The notes below the pieces were generated by a model. The model made no database searches. It had not been told where the DNA came from and saw nothing but the letters and a program-made list of their open reading frames with translations. 64,000 nt of DNA from contig JABWBR010000009.1 in assembly GCA_013360405.1 (NCBI GenBank), positions 1 through 64,000 of the forward strand. Reading direction: 5' to 3'. This DNA is from Saprospiraceae bacterium. GTDB taxonomy: Bacteria > Bacteroidota > Bacteroidia > Chitinophagales > Saprospiraceae. Shown in pieces: positions 35,506-44,923 of this stretch (positions are counted from its first letter, which is position 1; the number at the start of each line of letters is the position of its first letter). The position numbers and the translations under genes are program-made.

Positions 35506-38500
35506 TGTAATATCACCTTTTTCATTTACCAAAATAGTCTCTCCACAACTAATAACGGTTGCTTGCAACCACCATACGTATACCCCTGTGCCCAGCATTC
35601 GGCTCCTGAACTTGCCATCCCAGCCGTTGGCGATGTTTTGGCTATGAAAAAGTTGATTGCCCCAGCGGTCAAAAACCATCAGCTCAAAATTAGTAACCAG
35701 TACGTCATCGGCTGCCAATACAACAAACACATCGTTGATACCGTCGTCATTGGGGCTGAAGGCATTGGGGATGTAAAGCGGCGAGGCCGCGAGGGCGCCG
35801 TCATAGCGGGCATTGATGGTATAGGCGATAGTATCGCAACTGTTCATAGCCGTCAGCGAGTATGTGCCGTCGGTTGTTATGATTCTTTGCAATCCTTCTT
35901 CGCCGTTATCCCAAATTAATTGCAGGTTGCCGTCATCGCCTGAAAGCAGAGTCGCCTCCAATATCGTCGACTCGGCATCACAGGGCAGCCATACGTCGCT
36001 CACGCGCAATTGCAAGGGGGGGAGGGCGTCCAGTGATATGGGTAATTCCTGAATACAGCCATTTTCGTCGGTCACCGTTAATTGGTGTAGACCGGCGGGG
36101 ATGTTTTCAAAAATTCCAATTGCTTGTTGAGGACCGCCATTGATAGCGTATGCGGCAATGCCCTGTGTAGACGCCTGGATTTGTCCCGAGGGCCAATCTA
36201 TGCAACTTTCTGTTGTTGTTACCTGTACTTGCGGCAGTACAAAGGCCGTAACTGTAACGGTCACTACCGAGTCGCACCCGGCTTCATCGACCAGGATAAC
36301 TTCCGTTATTGTTCCCGGCAAAAGCGTTAATCCGTTGTAATCGACAGTTGCACCCGGACAAACACTGAAAGTCAAAGTGGACGAACTCGCCGGCAGGGCA
36401 TCGACCGTCACGGTAACGGTAGAATCGCAGCCGGCGGCATTGACAAACAGGAAATCGGTGCTGGTACCGGGGTTCAACGGCGTTCCATTGTACACGGCAG
36501 TAGTCCCCGGGCAAGCGCTGAGCATGAGTTGGGTAGCGCTCGTCGGCAGGGCACTGACCGCCACGGTAACGGTAGAATCGCAGCCGGCGGCATTGGTAAA
36601 CAGGAAATCGGTGCTGGTACCGGGGTTCAACGGCGTTCCATTGTACACGGCAGTAGTCCCTGGGCAAGCGCTGAGTATGAGCTGGGTAGCGCTGGTTGGC
36701 AAGGCATCGACCGCCACGGTAACGGTAGAATCGCAGCCGGCGGCATTGGTAAAGATGAAATCGGTAGTAGTACCTGGCGCCAACAAAGTACCGTTGTAGT
36801 TGAACGAAGCGCCCTCGCAGGAGCTGAAAGCCAGCGAAACTGCGCTGACAGGAAGGGTTTCTACCGTAACGGTTACCGTGTTTTCACAATTAAATTCATT
36901 TATCATGATCATGTCGGTCACCGTTCCCGGCATCAGGGCGACGCCGTTGTAAACCACCGAGTCACCCTCGCAAGCGCTCATGGTGAGTGATGATGCCGTA
37001 CTGATACAAATAAACCGCCAGTTGACGACCGCGATGTCGTCGCAGCCCATCAATGTCGTATCGATTTGCAGGGTATCTGGCAGCAATCCGGTGATATGGG
37101 AAAAATCGCCCAGTTGGACGCTGTAAGCGGTGGAGAGTATATTGAAAAATCCGTAATCGCCGTTGGTATGCGCCATAGCGGTATCGACCGGATTATTATT
37201 ATTCAATAAAATAAAAGAAATACCGTTCAGCAGCGAGTCGGCGGCGTCGAGAATACCGTTGTCATTGCGATCCCAATAGGCCTGGCCGTAGATGCTGCCG
37301 TAGCCGTCGTAGAGATCAAGTGTGAGCGGGTCGGAAGCGCGGGTACAGCCTTCCACTGTAGTCATTTGCAGGTAGTAGTCGCCGTTTTGAGAAGCGACAA
37401 GGCTGGGCAGGGTGGGGGAAGCGGGGCCCTGCGGCGCGCCGTTGAAAAACCACTGATAAGCGGCAATGCCCGGCACGGGCGGTAAACACAGCGTATCGGG
37501 CCGGCAGCGGGTATGGCAACCGGAGGGTATCAGATCGATGTTGGGGCCGGCCAGGATGGCGTAAGGCGCGCTTTCGCTGCGGCAGCCCCACTCGTTGACG
37601 GCAGCAACGCGGTATTGACCGGCAGCGGCGGAGGTAAAAGAAGTACCGACGGCGCCTGTGTTCCAGCTGTATTCCACATTTGCCTGCAGATTGCTCACCT
37701 GCATATTGACCGGCGTGCCTTCGCAAACCTGACCGGAAGGGGTCGCCCATATTTGCGGCGTATTTGGTATAGGCCTGACGTTTATGACAAAAGGTCCCTC
37801 TATTGCCGCGCAACCTGTTGTAATGGAGGTAACAGTAACAAAAATTTCGTGTGTGCCGGGAGGCAAAAGCGTTCCTCTTGCCGCTGAAAATTCGATTTGC
37901 GGCCCGGAATTGCCGTTACTCCACAGATAGGTCTGATTACTACCTGCTGTTAGCTCAAGAAAAACGTCTTCGCCGTCGCAGACAGATACCGAGCCGTAGA
38001 AATAACTCTGCACTTGCCCAACGTCATTGTATTGTACGGCGCGGATGACGTTGTTTGGCGCGGGTATTTCCGTCACAACCGCAGGAGCAGGCTGGTAGGT
38101 ACAGCCGAAGTCATTGCTAATAGTTACGGAATATACGCCGCTGGCGTAAACTGTAATATTCTTGGTGTTTTCGCCGGTACTCCAGGCCCACTGCGAGCCG
38201 CTTGCCGGCGCTTGCAGCAACATACTATCGCCTTCGCAGAAATACGGCTGGTAGTTGATAATGCCATTCAGCACGTTGGGCGTGACGGCGATTGTGCGGC
38301 TGAAGCTGCTGTCGCAACCGTAAATATTGGTTGTTGTAAGCGTGATGGTATAATCGCCGGCGGTTTCGTATCGGTGAAAGGCTTGTTCGTTTGCAGACGT
38401 ATTAGCGGAGCCGGAGGCGGGGTCGCCGAAGTCCCAGTGCGATTGGGTCAAATCGGCGCCTGATTGGGCAGTAAAAGGTAGCGCCGTGGCTGCGCAACTG

Positions 38501-41500
38501 ACAATGGGCAGGTCGAAATAGGCCGTTGGGCGCGAAAATACCTCTACGGTTTTTGTCGTTGTTGAACTGCAACCGCTTGATACGGTTGCAGTGAGGGTCA
38601 CCGTGTAGGTCCCCGGGGCGCTGTAAGCGTGCTGCGGGTCTTTGTCCGTACTCGAATTGGCCCCGCCGGATGCGGGATCGCCAAAGTCCCAATGCCAGGC
38701 TACGATGCTGTCGATAGGCAAGAAAGTAGAGGCGTCAAAAAAATTCAGGGGGGCGCCGGGGCAGGTATTTTCAAAATAAAAATTGGCGGCCAGGGGCACG
38801 GTGTCGACCTTGATAGCCAGGCAGGTTTCGGGAGCAGGCATCAGGACATCGGCGTAGAGCCTGATCTGGAAAAAGCCGGCCATACTAAAGACATGCGAAG
38901 GACTGGCGGCGCTTGAAAAATTGGCACTGCCGGAGGCGGGGTCGCCAAAACTCCAGGATACGCTGCCCGGCACGTAAGCCGGAGAAGTATTGACATAAAA
39001 CGACTCGTTGCATGCCGGCGTGGAGAAAATATCAAATGACAGATTTGTATTGGGTTCGCAGTTAGACGGCGTGCCGCCCCCGCCGTCGCAACCGCCCTCC
39101 AGTCCGCAACTGCCAGGGAAACCGCCCTGGCCCAGGGAATTGCAATAAGCAAAAAAGTACACGGTATTCGACGAGGCCTGGCAGCCGTTGTGGTCGGTGA
39201 CCGCCACCTGATAAGCGCCCAGTTGGTCGGTGGAATAGGTTGCCTCCGTAGCGCCGGCTATTGGAGCGCCGTTGTACAGCCATTTATACGAGTATCCTTC
39301 ATCCGTATCGAGCGCATAAAGCGTAGAAGGCGGCCCGCCTGGGCAAAGTCCGGTATTGTCGGGCGTAGAAAGCGAAATATCCGGGCTGGGGTAGCCCTCT
39401 ATATTAAATGATCCGGCGCCAGTACAGCCCAGGTCATTGGTTACCGACAACTGATAGTAACCCGGCGGCAGCGAGGGGCTTGCAGCGGCAGATACCGGCG
39501 AGCCGCTTTCGTTGCGCCAGGAATAGGCGGGGTAAACCTGCTGTGTTTGCACCGTTGCCGTTTGGCCCGGGCACAGGTATTCGGGGTGCAAAACCTGGGG
39601 TTCGGGATTGGGATGTACCGCGACCGCAAACGACGTATTCTGGCCGCATACCGACAGGCTGAGCGTAGCAGATCCTGCCTCATGCCACAGGATTTCGACA
39701 GAGGCGGCATTGGTTTCGCCCAGTATTGTGCCTGCGTTGGCGGGCGTTATGGTCCAGGCGTAGTCTACCTGTTCAAAATCCTGTACCGAATACACGGCGC
39801 TTTGGCCGGCGCAGAGTGATGAATCGCCAGTGATGGTCACCGCAGGCAAAGCAGTAAGCAATATCTCCGTCGTTGCCGAACTGCATCCTTGGGGAGTTAT
39901 TTGCGAGGCTCTTATTCTACGCAGGGGTGAAGTGCCCCATACAACAGAAATAGCAGGGCCGTATTGTATGCTAACTCCGTTAGCCTGGCCGGTCAAGAAC
40001 CATATTACATTTAAATCCGGCGACATGCCCAAGGCCGTATAGACATAAAGTTGGCCTGGACAAATCAACAGTTCACCCCCAATGCCGCTTAGCGCATCCG
40101 GGATTTCCATCACGCGCAAAGGGCGTTCGTGGACAGCGATACATGCACTTCCTGGTACTGCCGCTGTGGCTACCAGTTTATATTCGCCAGGCGGGATGGA
40201 AAAAAAGATACTCGCCGAAGTGTTGGGATTGGCGGATGACCATACGGTTGCGCCGTCAGTTGATAACAATTCCCAATTACAAGCGATCAACATATTCGAA
40301 TCGTCGGTTCTTCTGGCATCAAACGACCGGGTGCTATTAAAACATACTTCCGGCGGTCCGTCAATATAAAAATCGGGTATAATATTCACCCATATCGTAT
40401 CGCTGCCGCCGCAATCCAGGTAACAGTTGTAATAAGACAGCGCCACCCATTGCGGTTCGGTATTAAAAGAAGCGGCCCACTGCACATTCACTTCCGTAGT
40501 TCCCTGGCCTGATTGGAGGATCCCCATGGCGGAAGTTGACCATGTATATTCCGTTGCGCCGAATGCAGGGGCGGTGTAGGTTGCCACGTCCGCTCTGCAC
40601 ACGATTTCCGGGCCTTGAATTTCGACCGAATTGCCAATAATGGGCACGCGCATCAGATTGGGTTTGGAGCAGTAATTGCCGGAGTTGCAGTTGTCTACCT
40701 GGAGTTGCACAAAACCTTCGGGTCCGCTCAACCAGTTGATGCTGATAAAATTATCCTGGGGGCCTCCGCCTGCCGTTATTGTGCCGTTGGGGCTGACCGT
40801 CCAGAAAAAAGTGCCGCAATCGGCGTCGGTGGTATAGGTGACGGCGGTTTGTTCGCATATTGTACCCTTGCAGGTAAGCGTTGGCGCCAGAGCGGGTGAA
40901 ACTGCTACATTCAACCAGGTTGTATCCGGGCAGAGGCATTCGTTGTAGGCAATCAGTGCCATGCGGTAGTTGCCGGGGTTTTGCCAGGCGTGTTCGGGGT
41001 TGGACTCGGCGCTGATGGTATTATCGCCAAATTGCCAAAAAAAGCTTAAGGCTTCCTGAGAGGAATTATTGCTAAAAAAAACCGATTGGCCCTGGCAAAC
41101 GCGCAGCGTATCGCTGCTATCGGGTATATTGGCAGTAAATGCCGCTTCCGGTTTAGCCAGGATATTGACGCAGCGCTGAATCTGCAGGTAGGAATTAATT
41201 TGAATATTAACTGTACCACTGCCTGGCTGGCCCCATACCACCTCAAAGGCGCGTTCGGCAGGGAGCCAGGTATGGCTCGTTGCTCCGGCGAAAGCGCCGT
41301 AAACCGGGGGTAGTCCGTCGTACTCCGTAAGTACGGTATAACGCACCTTAGCCCCGGCGCAGACATTATCGCAACAGGTGGTTGGCATTTGATCCTGCCC
41401 ACTGATGCTGTTAAGTTGGATTTGCCCGGATGTACCCGCAACGGGTATATCGGGGCCATTAGCGATGTTCACGGTGCTTTGACCGAAAGTCACTTCAGAA

Positions 41501-42252
41501 GAGCATCCGCCGGAGAGCGCCGTAAAACAGAGTTGGAACAGCGTATCGCCATTGGCCAATGAAGCGGGATTAATACCGGGGGGCGCCCAAAATACGCTGA
41601 TTTGGCCTGCCGAAGGTTCGCTAAAGTCTGCCTGGTTAAGCCCGGAAATCCCCATATCGGTCGCCGACTCAAATTGCAACACATCGGCGTCGTAGTGTAT
41701 GTTGAGCCCCATGCCGAAGATATTGAAAAAATTAGTGGTAGTTACCGGCATACAGAACTGCTGACCGGGGGTGATTGCCTGTTCATTCGATAGCGCCAGC
41801 CCAACAGTACCGGGAGGTACAGCGACAGGGGTATTCGCAGGGCAATGTTGGGAAGGCGTGGCCGATACCACCAAGGGGTCGGGGCAGTACATCACATTGG
41901 TAGTAAAAACAGGCGTCCAATACACCTGGCCGGTGATCGTTATGACTTCCGCTGATACGGTAATAGTATATGGTTCTACAAAGTCATACAGAATTATGAC
42001 TGCTTCGCCATAACCGCCGGCCAGATTAACAAATGAGAAGTTAAGATTGGTGGTGTGAAAAACAACATGGTCCATTTGGGCAACATCGTACGGCGTATCG
42101 CCTTGAACCTGGTAAGAAATGACAATAAAGTCACCTCCTATACATAAGGTTTGCGGCCCTGAAATACTGTAGTTTTGGGCTTGAGAAAGGGAGGTTATTG
42201 ATACGAATACCATGAACGACAACAGCGCCCGTTTTTGGGAAAACGATTTCAT
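35494..42252 (-). CDS. Giant PKD/cohesin-like protein with CHU_C (T9SS type B) C-terminus
   Basis: 2252 aa with signal peptide (MKSFSQKRALLSFMVFVSIT). Residues about 150-280 resemble a cohesin-type domain (LALSNEQAITPGQQFCMPV ... FGQSTVNIANG). Several PKD modules follow (FFWQFGDNTISAESNPEHAW; WHWDFGDPASGGANSS; HWDFGDPASGSAN), mixed with Ig-like modules. A SdrD-like segment comes next (YGQAYWDRNDNGILDAADS), then tandem 51-aa repeats (about 1745-1995). The C-terminal ~95 residues are the gliding motility-associated CHU_C domain (YIPNAFSPNDDGINDVF ... VFDRWGNQLFHS), a type B T9SS signal. It is probably a cell-surface or released adhesin. The modules resemble those of cellulosome and polycystin-like proteins, but no enzyme domain is seen. 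Confidence 0.9.
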   Translation of the reverse strand: MKSFSQKRALLSFMVFVSITSLSQAQNYSISGPQTLCIGGDFIVISYQVQGDTPYDVAQMDHVVFHTTNLNFSFVNLAGGYGEAVIILYDFVEPYTITVSAEVITITGQVYWTPVFTTNVMYCPDPLVVSATPSQHCPANTPVAVPPGTVGLALSNEQAITPGQQFCMPVTTTNFFNIFGMGLNIHYDADVLQFESATDMGISGLNQADFSEPSAGQISVFWAPPGINPASLANGDTLFQLCFTALSGGCSSEVTFGQSTVNIANGPDIPVAGTSGQIQLNSISGQDQMPTTCCDNVCAGAKVRYTVLTEYDGLPPVYGAFAGATSHTWLPAERAFEVVWGQPGSGTVNIQINSYLQIQRCVNILAKPEAAFTANIPDSSDTLRVCQGQSVFFSNNSSQEALSFFWQFGDNTISAESNPEHAWQNPGNYRMALIAYNECLCPDTTWLNVAVSPALAPTLTCKGTICEQTAVTYTTDADCGTFFWTVSPNGTITAGGGPQDNFISINWLSGPEGFVQLQVDNCNSGNYCSKPNLMRVPIIGNSVEIQGPEIVCRADVATYTAPAFGATEYTWSTSAMGILQSGQGTTEVNVQWAASFNTEPQWVALSYYNCYLDCGGSDTIWVNIIPDFYIDGPPEVCFNSTRSFDARRTDDSNMLIACNWELLSTDGATVWSSANPNTSASIFFSIPPGEYKLVATAAVPGSACIAVHERPLRVMEIPDALSGIGGELLICPGQLYVYTALGMSPDLNVIWFLTGQANGVSIQYGPAISVVWGTSPLRRIRASQITPQGCSSATTEILLTALPAVTITGDSSLCAGQSAVYSVQDFEQVDYAWTITPANAGTILGETNAASVEILWHEAGSATLSLSVCGQNTSFAVAVHPNPEPQVLHPEYLCPGQTATVQTQQVYPAYSWRNESGSPVSAAASPSLPPGYYQLSVTNDLGCTGAGSFNIEGYPSPDISLSTPDNTGLCPGGPPSTLYALDTDEGYSYKWLYNGAPIAGATEATYSTDQLGAYQVAVTDHNGCQASSNTVYFFAYCNSLGQGGFPGSCGLEGGCDGGGGTPSNCEPNTNLSFDIFSTPACNESFYVNTSPAYVPGSVSWSFGDPASGSANFSSAASPSHVFSMAGFFQIRLYADVLMPAPETCLAIKVDTVPLAANFYFENTCPGAPLNFFDASTFLPIDSIVAWHWDFGDPASGGANSSTDKDPQHAYSAPGTYTVTLTATVSSGCSSTTTKTVEVFSRPTAYFDLPIVSCAATALPFTAQSGADLTQSHWDFGDPASGSANTSANEQAFHRYETAGDYTITLTTTNIYGCDSSFSRTIAVTPNVLNGIINYQPYFCEGDSMLLQAPASGSQWAWSTGENTKNITVYASGVYSVTISNDFGCTYQPAPAVVTEIPAPNNVIRAVQYNDVGQVQSYFYGSVSVCDGEDVFLELTAGSNQTYLWSNGNSGPQIEFSAARGTLLPPGTHEIFVTVTSITTGCAAIEGPFVINVRPIPNTPQIWATPSGQVCEGTPVNMQVSNLQANVEYSWNTGAVGTSFTSAAAGQYRVAAVNEWGCRSESAPYAILAGPNIDLIPSGCHTRCRPDTLCLPPVPGIAAYQWFFNGAPQGPASPTLPSLVASQNGDYYLQMTTVEGCTRASDPLTLDLYDGYGSIYGQAYWDRNDNGILDAADSLLNGISFILLNNNNPVDTAMAHTNGDYGFFNILSTAYSVQLGDFSHITGLLPDTLQIDTTLMGCDDIAVVNWRFICISTASSLTMSACEGDSVVYNGVALMPGTVTDMIMINEFNCENTVTVTVETLPVSAVSLAFSSCEGASFNYNGTLLAPGTTTDFIFTNAAGCDSTVTVAVDALPTSATQLILSACPGTTAVYNGTPLNPGTSTDFLFTNAAGCDSTVTVAVSALPTSATQLMLSACPGTTAVYNGTPLNPGTSTDFLFVNAAGCDSTVTVTVDALPASSSTLTFSVCPGATVDYNGLTLLPGTITEVILVDEAGCDSVVTVTVTAFVLPQVQVTTTESCIDWPSGQIQASTQGIAAYAINGGPQQAIGIFENIPAGLHQLTVTDENGCIQELPISLDALPPLQLRVSDVWLPCDAESTILEATLLSGDDGNLQLIWDNGEEGLQRIITTDGTYSLTAMNSCDTIAYTINARYDGALAASPLYIPNAFSPNDDGINDVFVVLAADDVLVTNFELMVFDRWGNQLFHSQNIANGWDGKFRSRMLGTGVYVWWLQATVISCGETILVNEKGDITLIR
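36242..36990 (-). repeat. 153-bp tandem repeats in the CHU_C giant
   Basis: Phase marks such as CACGGTAACGGTAGAATCGC recur at about 36.40, 36.55 and 36.70 kb, 153 bp apart. More diverged copies lie on both sides. The central two units are nearly identical base for base, including synonymous sites (SACPGTTAVYNGTPLNPGTS), showing recent duplication. Confidence 0.8.
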
Positions 42253-42409
42253 GAGATTATGGTTTTAGGCGTTAATACATCCATATACCCGCGTTGCGCG
42301 GATATTCTCCAGCTTTAAAAATACATTATTTTTGTAAAAATAAAATATATCGGGCGATAAAAGATTGACATTCAAGCGATATATTGCTTAAATCTACTTT
42401 AACGCTCCC

Positions 42410-43285
42410 TTAATAATCATTAATCGCCCAACCCAGGAAATTGCACAAAGGCCTGAAACCGATATACGGGCTTGGCGCGGGCGTTTTGACGTAGGGATCC
42501 GGTGCAGAAATTTTGACTTCTTCGCTCGAACTGTTCCAACTGCCGCCAATGCTGCCAAACAAAATGCGGAATTTGTCGTTGTTGGCATTGGGTCGCCACG
42601 AAATGACCATTTCCGCAGCATTGCCCGACATGTTGTACAAACCGTAATTATTTGGAAAATAAAAAATAGCAGGCTGAATAGACGGCGGTTCTATGTCTCT
42701 GAAATTCAGTAATTTACAATTTTTTAAATTATAAGTAACTCTGGACGAATAAGACAACGTGTCGTATCCGCCCATAGCCGCATAAACCCATTCATGGGAG
42801 GTGGGCAGCCGAAAATGAATGCGGCTGGTATCGGCCTTTCCTGCATCGGCCTTCGCCCGTTCCGAGAGCCATTTACAAAACAAAACGGCGCCTTCTCCGC
42901 TCACACATACAACCGGATGATTTTTATACGCCGGCGACGTAAAATAGTCGGCGGGCAAAACGCCCAGCGTATCGGGGTAGATGCGGGCAATATCGAACTC
43001 GGACTGTTTATTTTCTTTTAACAGCGATTCCAGAAAAAGTTGGTATTCGCCTACGGTTACTTCGTGGTTTAACAAAAAAAAGCCCTGCACCGAAATCGAC
43101 CGCTGAAGGCCGTCGCTTTTGGCGGGCATTCGCAAAGAGCCGGAGGGTACGTAGACAAACGCTTTACTTTTGGGAATGTAATAGGTTTGTTTTTTATTGG
43201 CATTGGCGACGTCAATTACGGGTTTTATTTGCCGGGAGCAGGAGAGGGCCAGGGTGGCGAGTAGAAAAACAGCAACATAACGCAT
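42410..43285 (-). CDS. SUMF1/formylglycine-generating-fold lipoprotein (GldJ/K-like)
   Basis: 291 aa. Lipoprotein signal MRYVAVFLLATLALSCSR, with the lipobox Cys at residue 16. The rest is one SUMF1-type domain: FFLLNHEVTVGEYQLFL, HPVVCVSGEGAVLFCKWLSE, FRLPTSHEWVYAAMGGYDT, YNMSGNAAEMVISW, and the closing YIGFRPLC. In Bacteroidota, lipoproteins with this fold include GldJ and GldK of the gliding/T9SS apparatus, but those are longer (about 450-560 aa) and this is a stand-alone version. It precedes the two T9SS giants on the same strand by 157 bp. I infer a surface or periplasmic role linked to them; formylglycine-generating activity is uncertain. Confidence 0.8.
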   Translation of the reverse strand: MRYVAVFLLATLALSCSRQIKPVIDVANANKKQTYYIPKSKAFVYVPSGSLRMPAKSDGLQRSISVQGFFLLNHEVTVGEYQLFLESLLKENKQSEFDIARIYPDTLGVLPADYFTSPAYKNHPVVCVSGEGAVLFCKWLSERAKADAGKADTSRIHFRLPTSHEWVYAAMGGYDTLSYSSRVTYNLKNCKLLNFRDIEPPSIQPAIFYFPNNYGLYNMSGNAAEMVISWRPNANNDKFRILFGSIGGSWNSSSEEVKISAPDPYVKTPAPSPYIGFRPLCNFLGWAINDY

Positions 43286-43312
43286 AGGCAGAAGTATGGG
43301 TTAATCAGGATT

Positions 43313-43326
43313 TGCTAAGATACTAC
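43313..43326 (-). promoter_or_regulatory. Promoter-like 14-mer GTAGTATCTTAGCA
   Basis: The same 14 bases as upstream of the 1802-aa gene, here 28 bp before the ATG of the SUMF1-like lipoprotein. It contains the -7-like TATCTTAG, but a -33 TTG at the usual spacing is not evident. Sharing an exact 14-mer at two starts in one cluster suggests common control. Confidence 0.35.
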
Positions 43327-43370
43327 TGCCCGCTCGCAAACTGCTATTTTTTGCCTAACTTTACACCACT

Positions 43371-43673
43371 ATGGAAAAAAAATCACCGCCGCAACTCTCC
43401 CGCGTATTGTTCTGGGATACCGACTACGACAGCATCGACTGGGACGGCAAGGCCCGGTATGTGATTGAGCGGGTGGTAACTCGCGGTAATTGGTCGGATT
43501 GGATAATTACTCGTGAATATTATGGCCTCGACCGAATTCGCGCAGAAATGTTGCAATCTCGCGACTTGGATAAGAAGACGCTTAATTTTTTGAGCAAACT
43601 TTTTAATATCCCACAAGAGCAATTCAGATGTTACACCTACATACAGTTGAACCCGGGACACTGGGTTTATTGA
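43371..43673 (+). CDS. DUF6922-like partner (putative antitoxin) of AbiEii-type gene
   Basis: 100 aa, no signal peptide. Basic and aromatic: LFWDTDYDSIDWDGKARYVI, ERVVTRGNWSDWIITREYYG, closing IQLNPGHWVY. Small proteins with the LFWDxDxxxIDWxxxxxxVIxRV pattern commonly sit directly ahead of AbiEii/AbiGii nucleotidyltransferase genes in Bacteroidota. Here the next gene overlaps its 3' end by 46 bp, strong evidence of co-translation. By position and size it is the likely antitoxin or regulator. A TAACTTTA element just upstream (about 43355) resembles the -7 consensus. Confidence 0.75.
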   Translation: MEKKSPPQLSRVLFWDTDYDSIDWDGKARYVIERVVTRGNWSDWIITREYYGLDRIRAEMLQSRDLDKKTLNFLSKLFNIPQEQFRCYTYIQLNPGHWVY

Positions 43674-44245
43674 ATAACCTGATGACCGAATCGGATTTGT
43701 CTCCTTTTACGCTGGTAGGTGGCACAGCCTTATCGCTGCAAATAGGTCATCGCAAGTCGTTTGACCTGGATTTATTTGGGTTTCCAGAGGTGCTTGATAT
43801 TCCAAAAATTGCTTCTTTGCTGATGGATTATGGGGAATTAGAGCAACTTACCGCATCCAGAAATATATATAGCGTTAAAGTTAGCGGCATCAAAGTCGAT
43901 TTTGTCCGCTATCAGTACGCCTGGTTATCGGAAGTTCAAATACAGCAAAATATCAGGTTTGCCGGGTTGGAAGATATAGCGGCCATGAAATTATCAGCGA
44001 TAACCGGACGGGGAAGAAAGCGGGATTTTACGGATTTATATTTTTTGCTAAAACAATTTTCACTCGCTCAAATTCTGGCATTTTACGAAAAAAAATATCC
44101 GGATGGAAACCGCTTTTTAGTAATGAAAAGCCTCCTCTACTTCGCTGACGCGGAAGAAGACGAAAACCCGGTGCTCCTCGAGGCTGTCGATTGGACAACC
44201 GTGCAAAAAACAATAGAAGAGGAAGTGCGGAAGCTGTACGTTTAA
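43628..44245 (+). CDS. AbiEii/AbiGii-type nucleotidyltransferase toxin
   Basis: 205 aa. The minimal nucleotidyltransferase core is visible: FTLVGGTALSLQIGHRKSFD with GG at 31-32 and the metal-binding pair D46 and D48 (DLDLF). The third acidic site VSGIKVDFVRYQY is around residue 96, and DIAAMKLSAITGRGRKRDFTD is typical of AbiEii. Members transfer nucleotides to tRNA or protein and can stop growth on phage infection when freed from their antitoxin. Length fits the short AbiEii class. Possible alternative: a housekeeping nucleotidyltransferase, unlikely given the overlapping DUF6922-like partner. Confidence 0.88.
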   Translation: MLHLHTVEPGTLGLLNNLMTESDLSPFTLVGGTALSLQIGHRKSFDLDLFGFPEVLDIPKIASLLMDYGELEQLTASRNIYSVKVSGIKVDFVRYQYAWLSEVQIQQNIRFAGLEDIAAMKLSAITGRGRKRDFTDLYFLLKQFSLAQILAFYEKKYPDGNRFLVMKSLLYFADAEEDENPVLLEAVDWTTVQKTIEEEVRKLYV

Positions 44246-44248
44246 TGA

Positions 44249-44851
44249 TTACACAAAAACCTCCTTCAAATCCACCGTCAAATCCGGGAAAATAGCGGCG
44301 CGAAGGGTGTCTTCCTCCGTGGCCGGAGCCAGGCCGATGTAGATGCCTTTTTCGTTGAGCACGTAAACCAATACCACTTTTTCAGCCGGGTTGACAATCC
44401 AATATTCCCTTACGCCTGCTTCTTCATAAACCCGGAATTTATCGCGCATTTCTTTAATGCTATTGCCCGGCGACAGGATTTCTACAATCAGGTCGGGGGC
44501 GCCGGCGCAGCCGCGTTCGTCGAGTTTGGCGGGGTCGCATATCACGCAGAGGTCGGGCTGCACCACGGTCGTATCCTGGCCTTTTTTGCGGCTTACCGGC
44601 AGGCGCACGTCGAAGGGCGCTGAGAAAGCCTGGCATTTTTTTTGATGAAAATAATTAAAAAAAATGCGACTTATCTCGCGGGATATTTGCTGGTGATTCA
44701 TACCCGGCGCCGGGCTCATCCTGAACAATCTGCCTTTGATAAGCTCTACGCTTTCCTGGATACGCCACATCAAGTAATCGGCATAGGTATAGCTGCCCTC
44801 GGGGTCGAGTTGCGAAATGTCGGTGATGATTTGCTTTTGAGTGGCTTGCAT
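44249..44851 (-). CDS. Uma2 family endonuclease-fold protein
   Basis: 200 aa from ATG 44851 (MQATQKQIITDISQLDPEG); the longer frame to 44920 adds non-conserved residues. Uma2 pattern: YTYADYLMWRIQESVELIKG, then PDLCVICDPAKLDERGC, PDLIVEILSPGNS (PD-(D/E)xK-like acidic pair), KFRVYEEAGVREYWIVNP. Uma2 proteins are PD-(D/E)xK-fold proteins abundant in cyanobacteria and Bacteroidota; their targets are not established. Convergent with the AbiEii gene with only 3 bp between stops. Confidence 0.9.
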   Translation of the reverse strand: MQATQKQIITDISQLDPEGSYTYADYLMWRIQESVELIKGRLFRMSPAPGMNHQQISREISRIFFNYFHQKKCQAFSAPFDVRLPVSRKKGQDTTVVQPDLCVICDPAKLDERGCAGAPDLIVEILSPGNSIKEMRDKFRVYEEAGVREYWIVNPAEKVVLVYVLNEKGIYIGLAPATEEDTLRAAIFPDLTVDLKEVFV

Positions 44852-44923
44852 ATTTAGCTTGTAATTACTGCGAATATAGCGATTTTTGGGGTATAACAAA
44901 ACCGACAACCGACAACTCACAAC

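Noticed and set aside
42253-42409. Regulatory RNA upstream of the CHU_C giant (CCGCG/CGCGG mini-hairpin, AT-rich leader)
   Set aside because: Only one 5-bp stem and no recognisable riboswitch pattern.
44901-44916. Full folded array near the Uma2 start
   Set aside because: Only about two CGACAAC units and no complementary arm; probably a scrap of the same kind of repeat.
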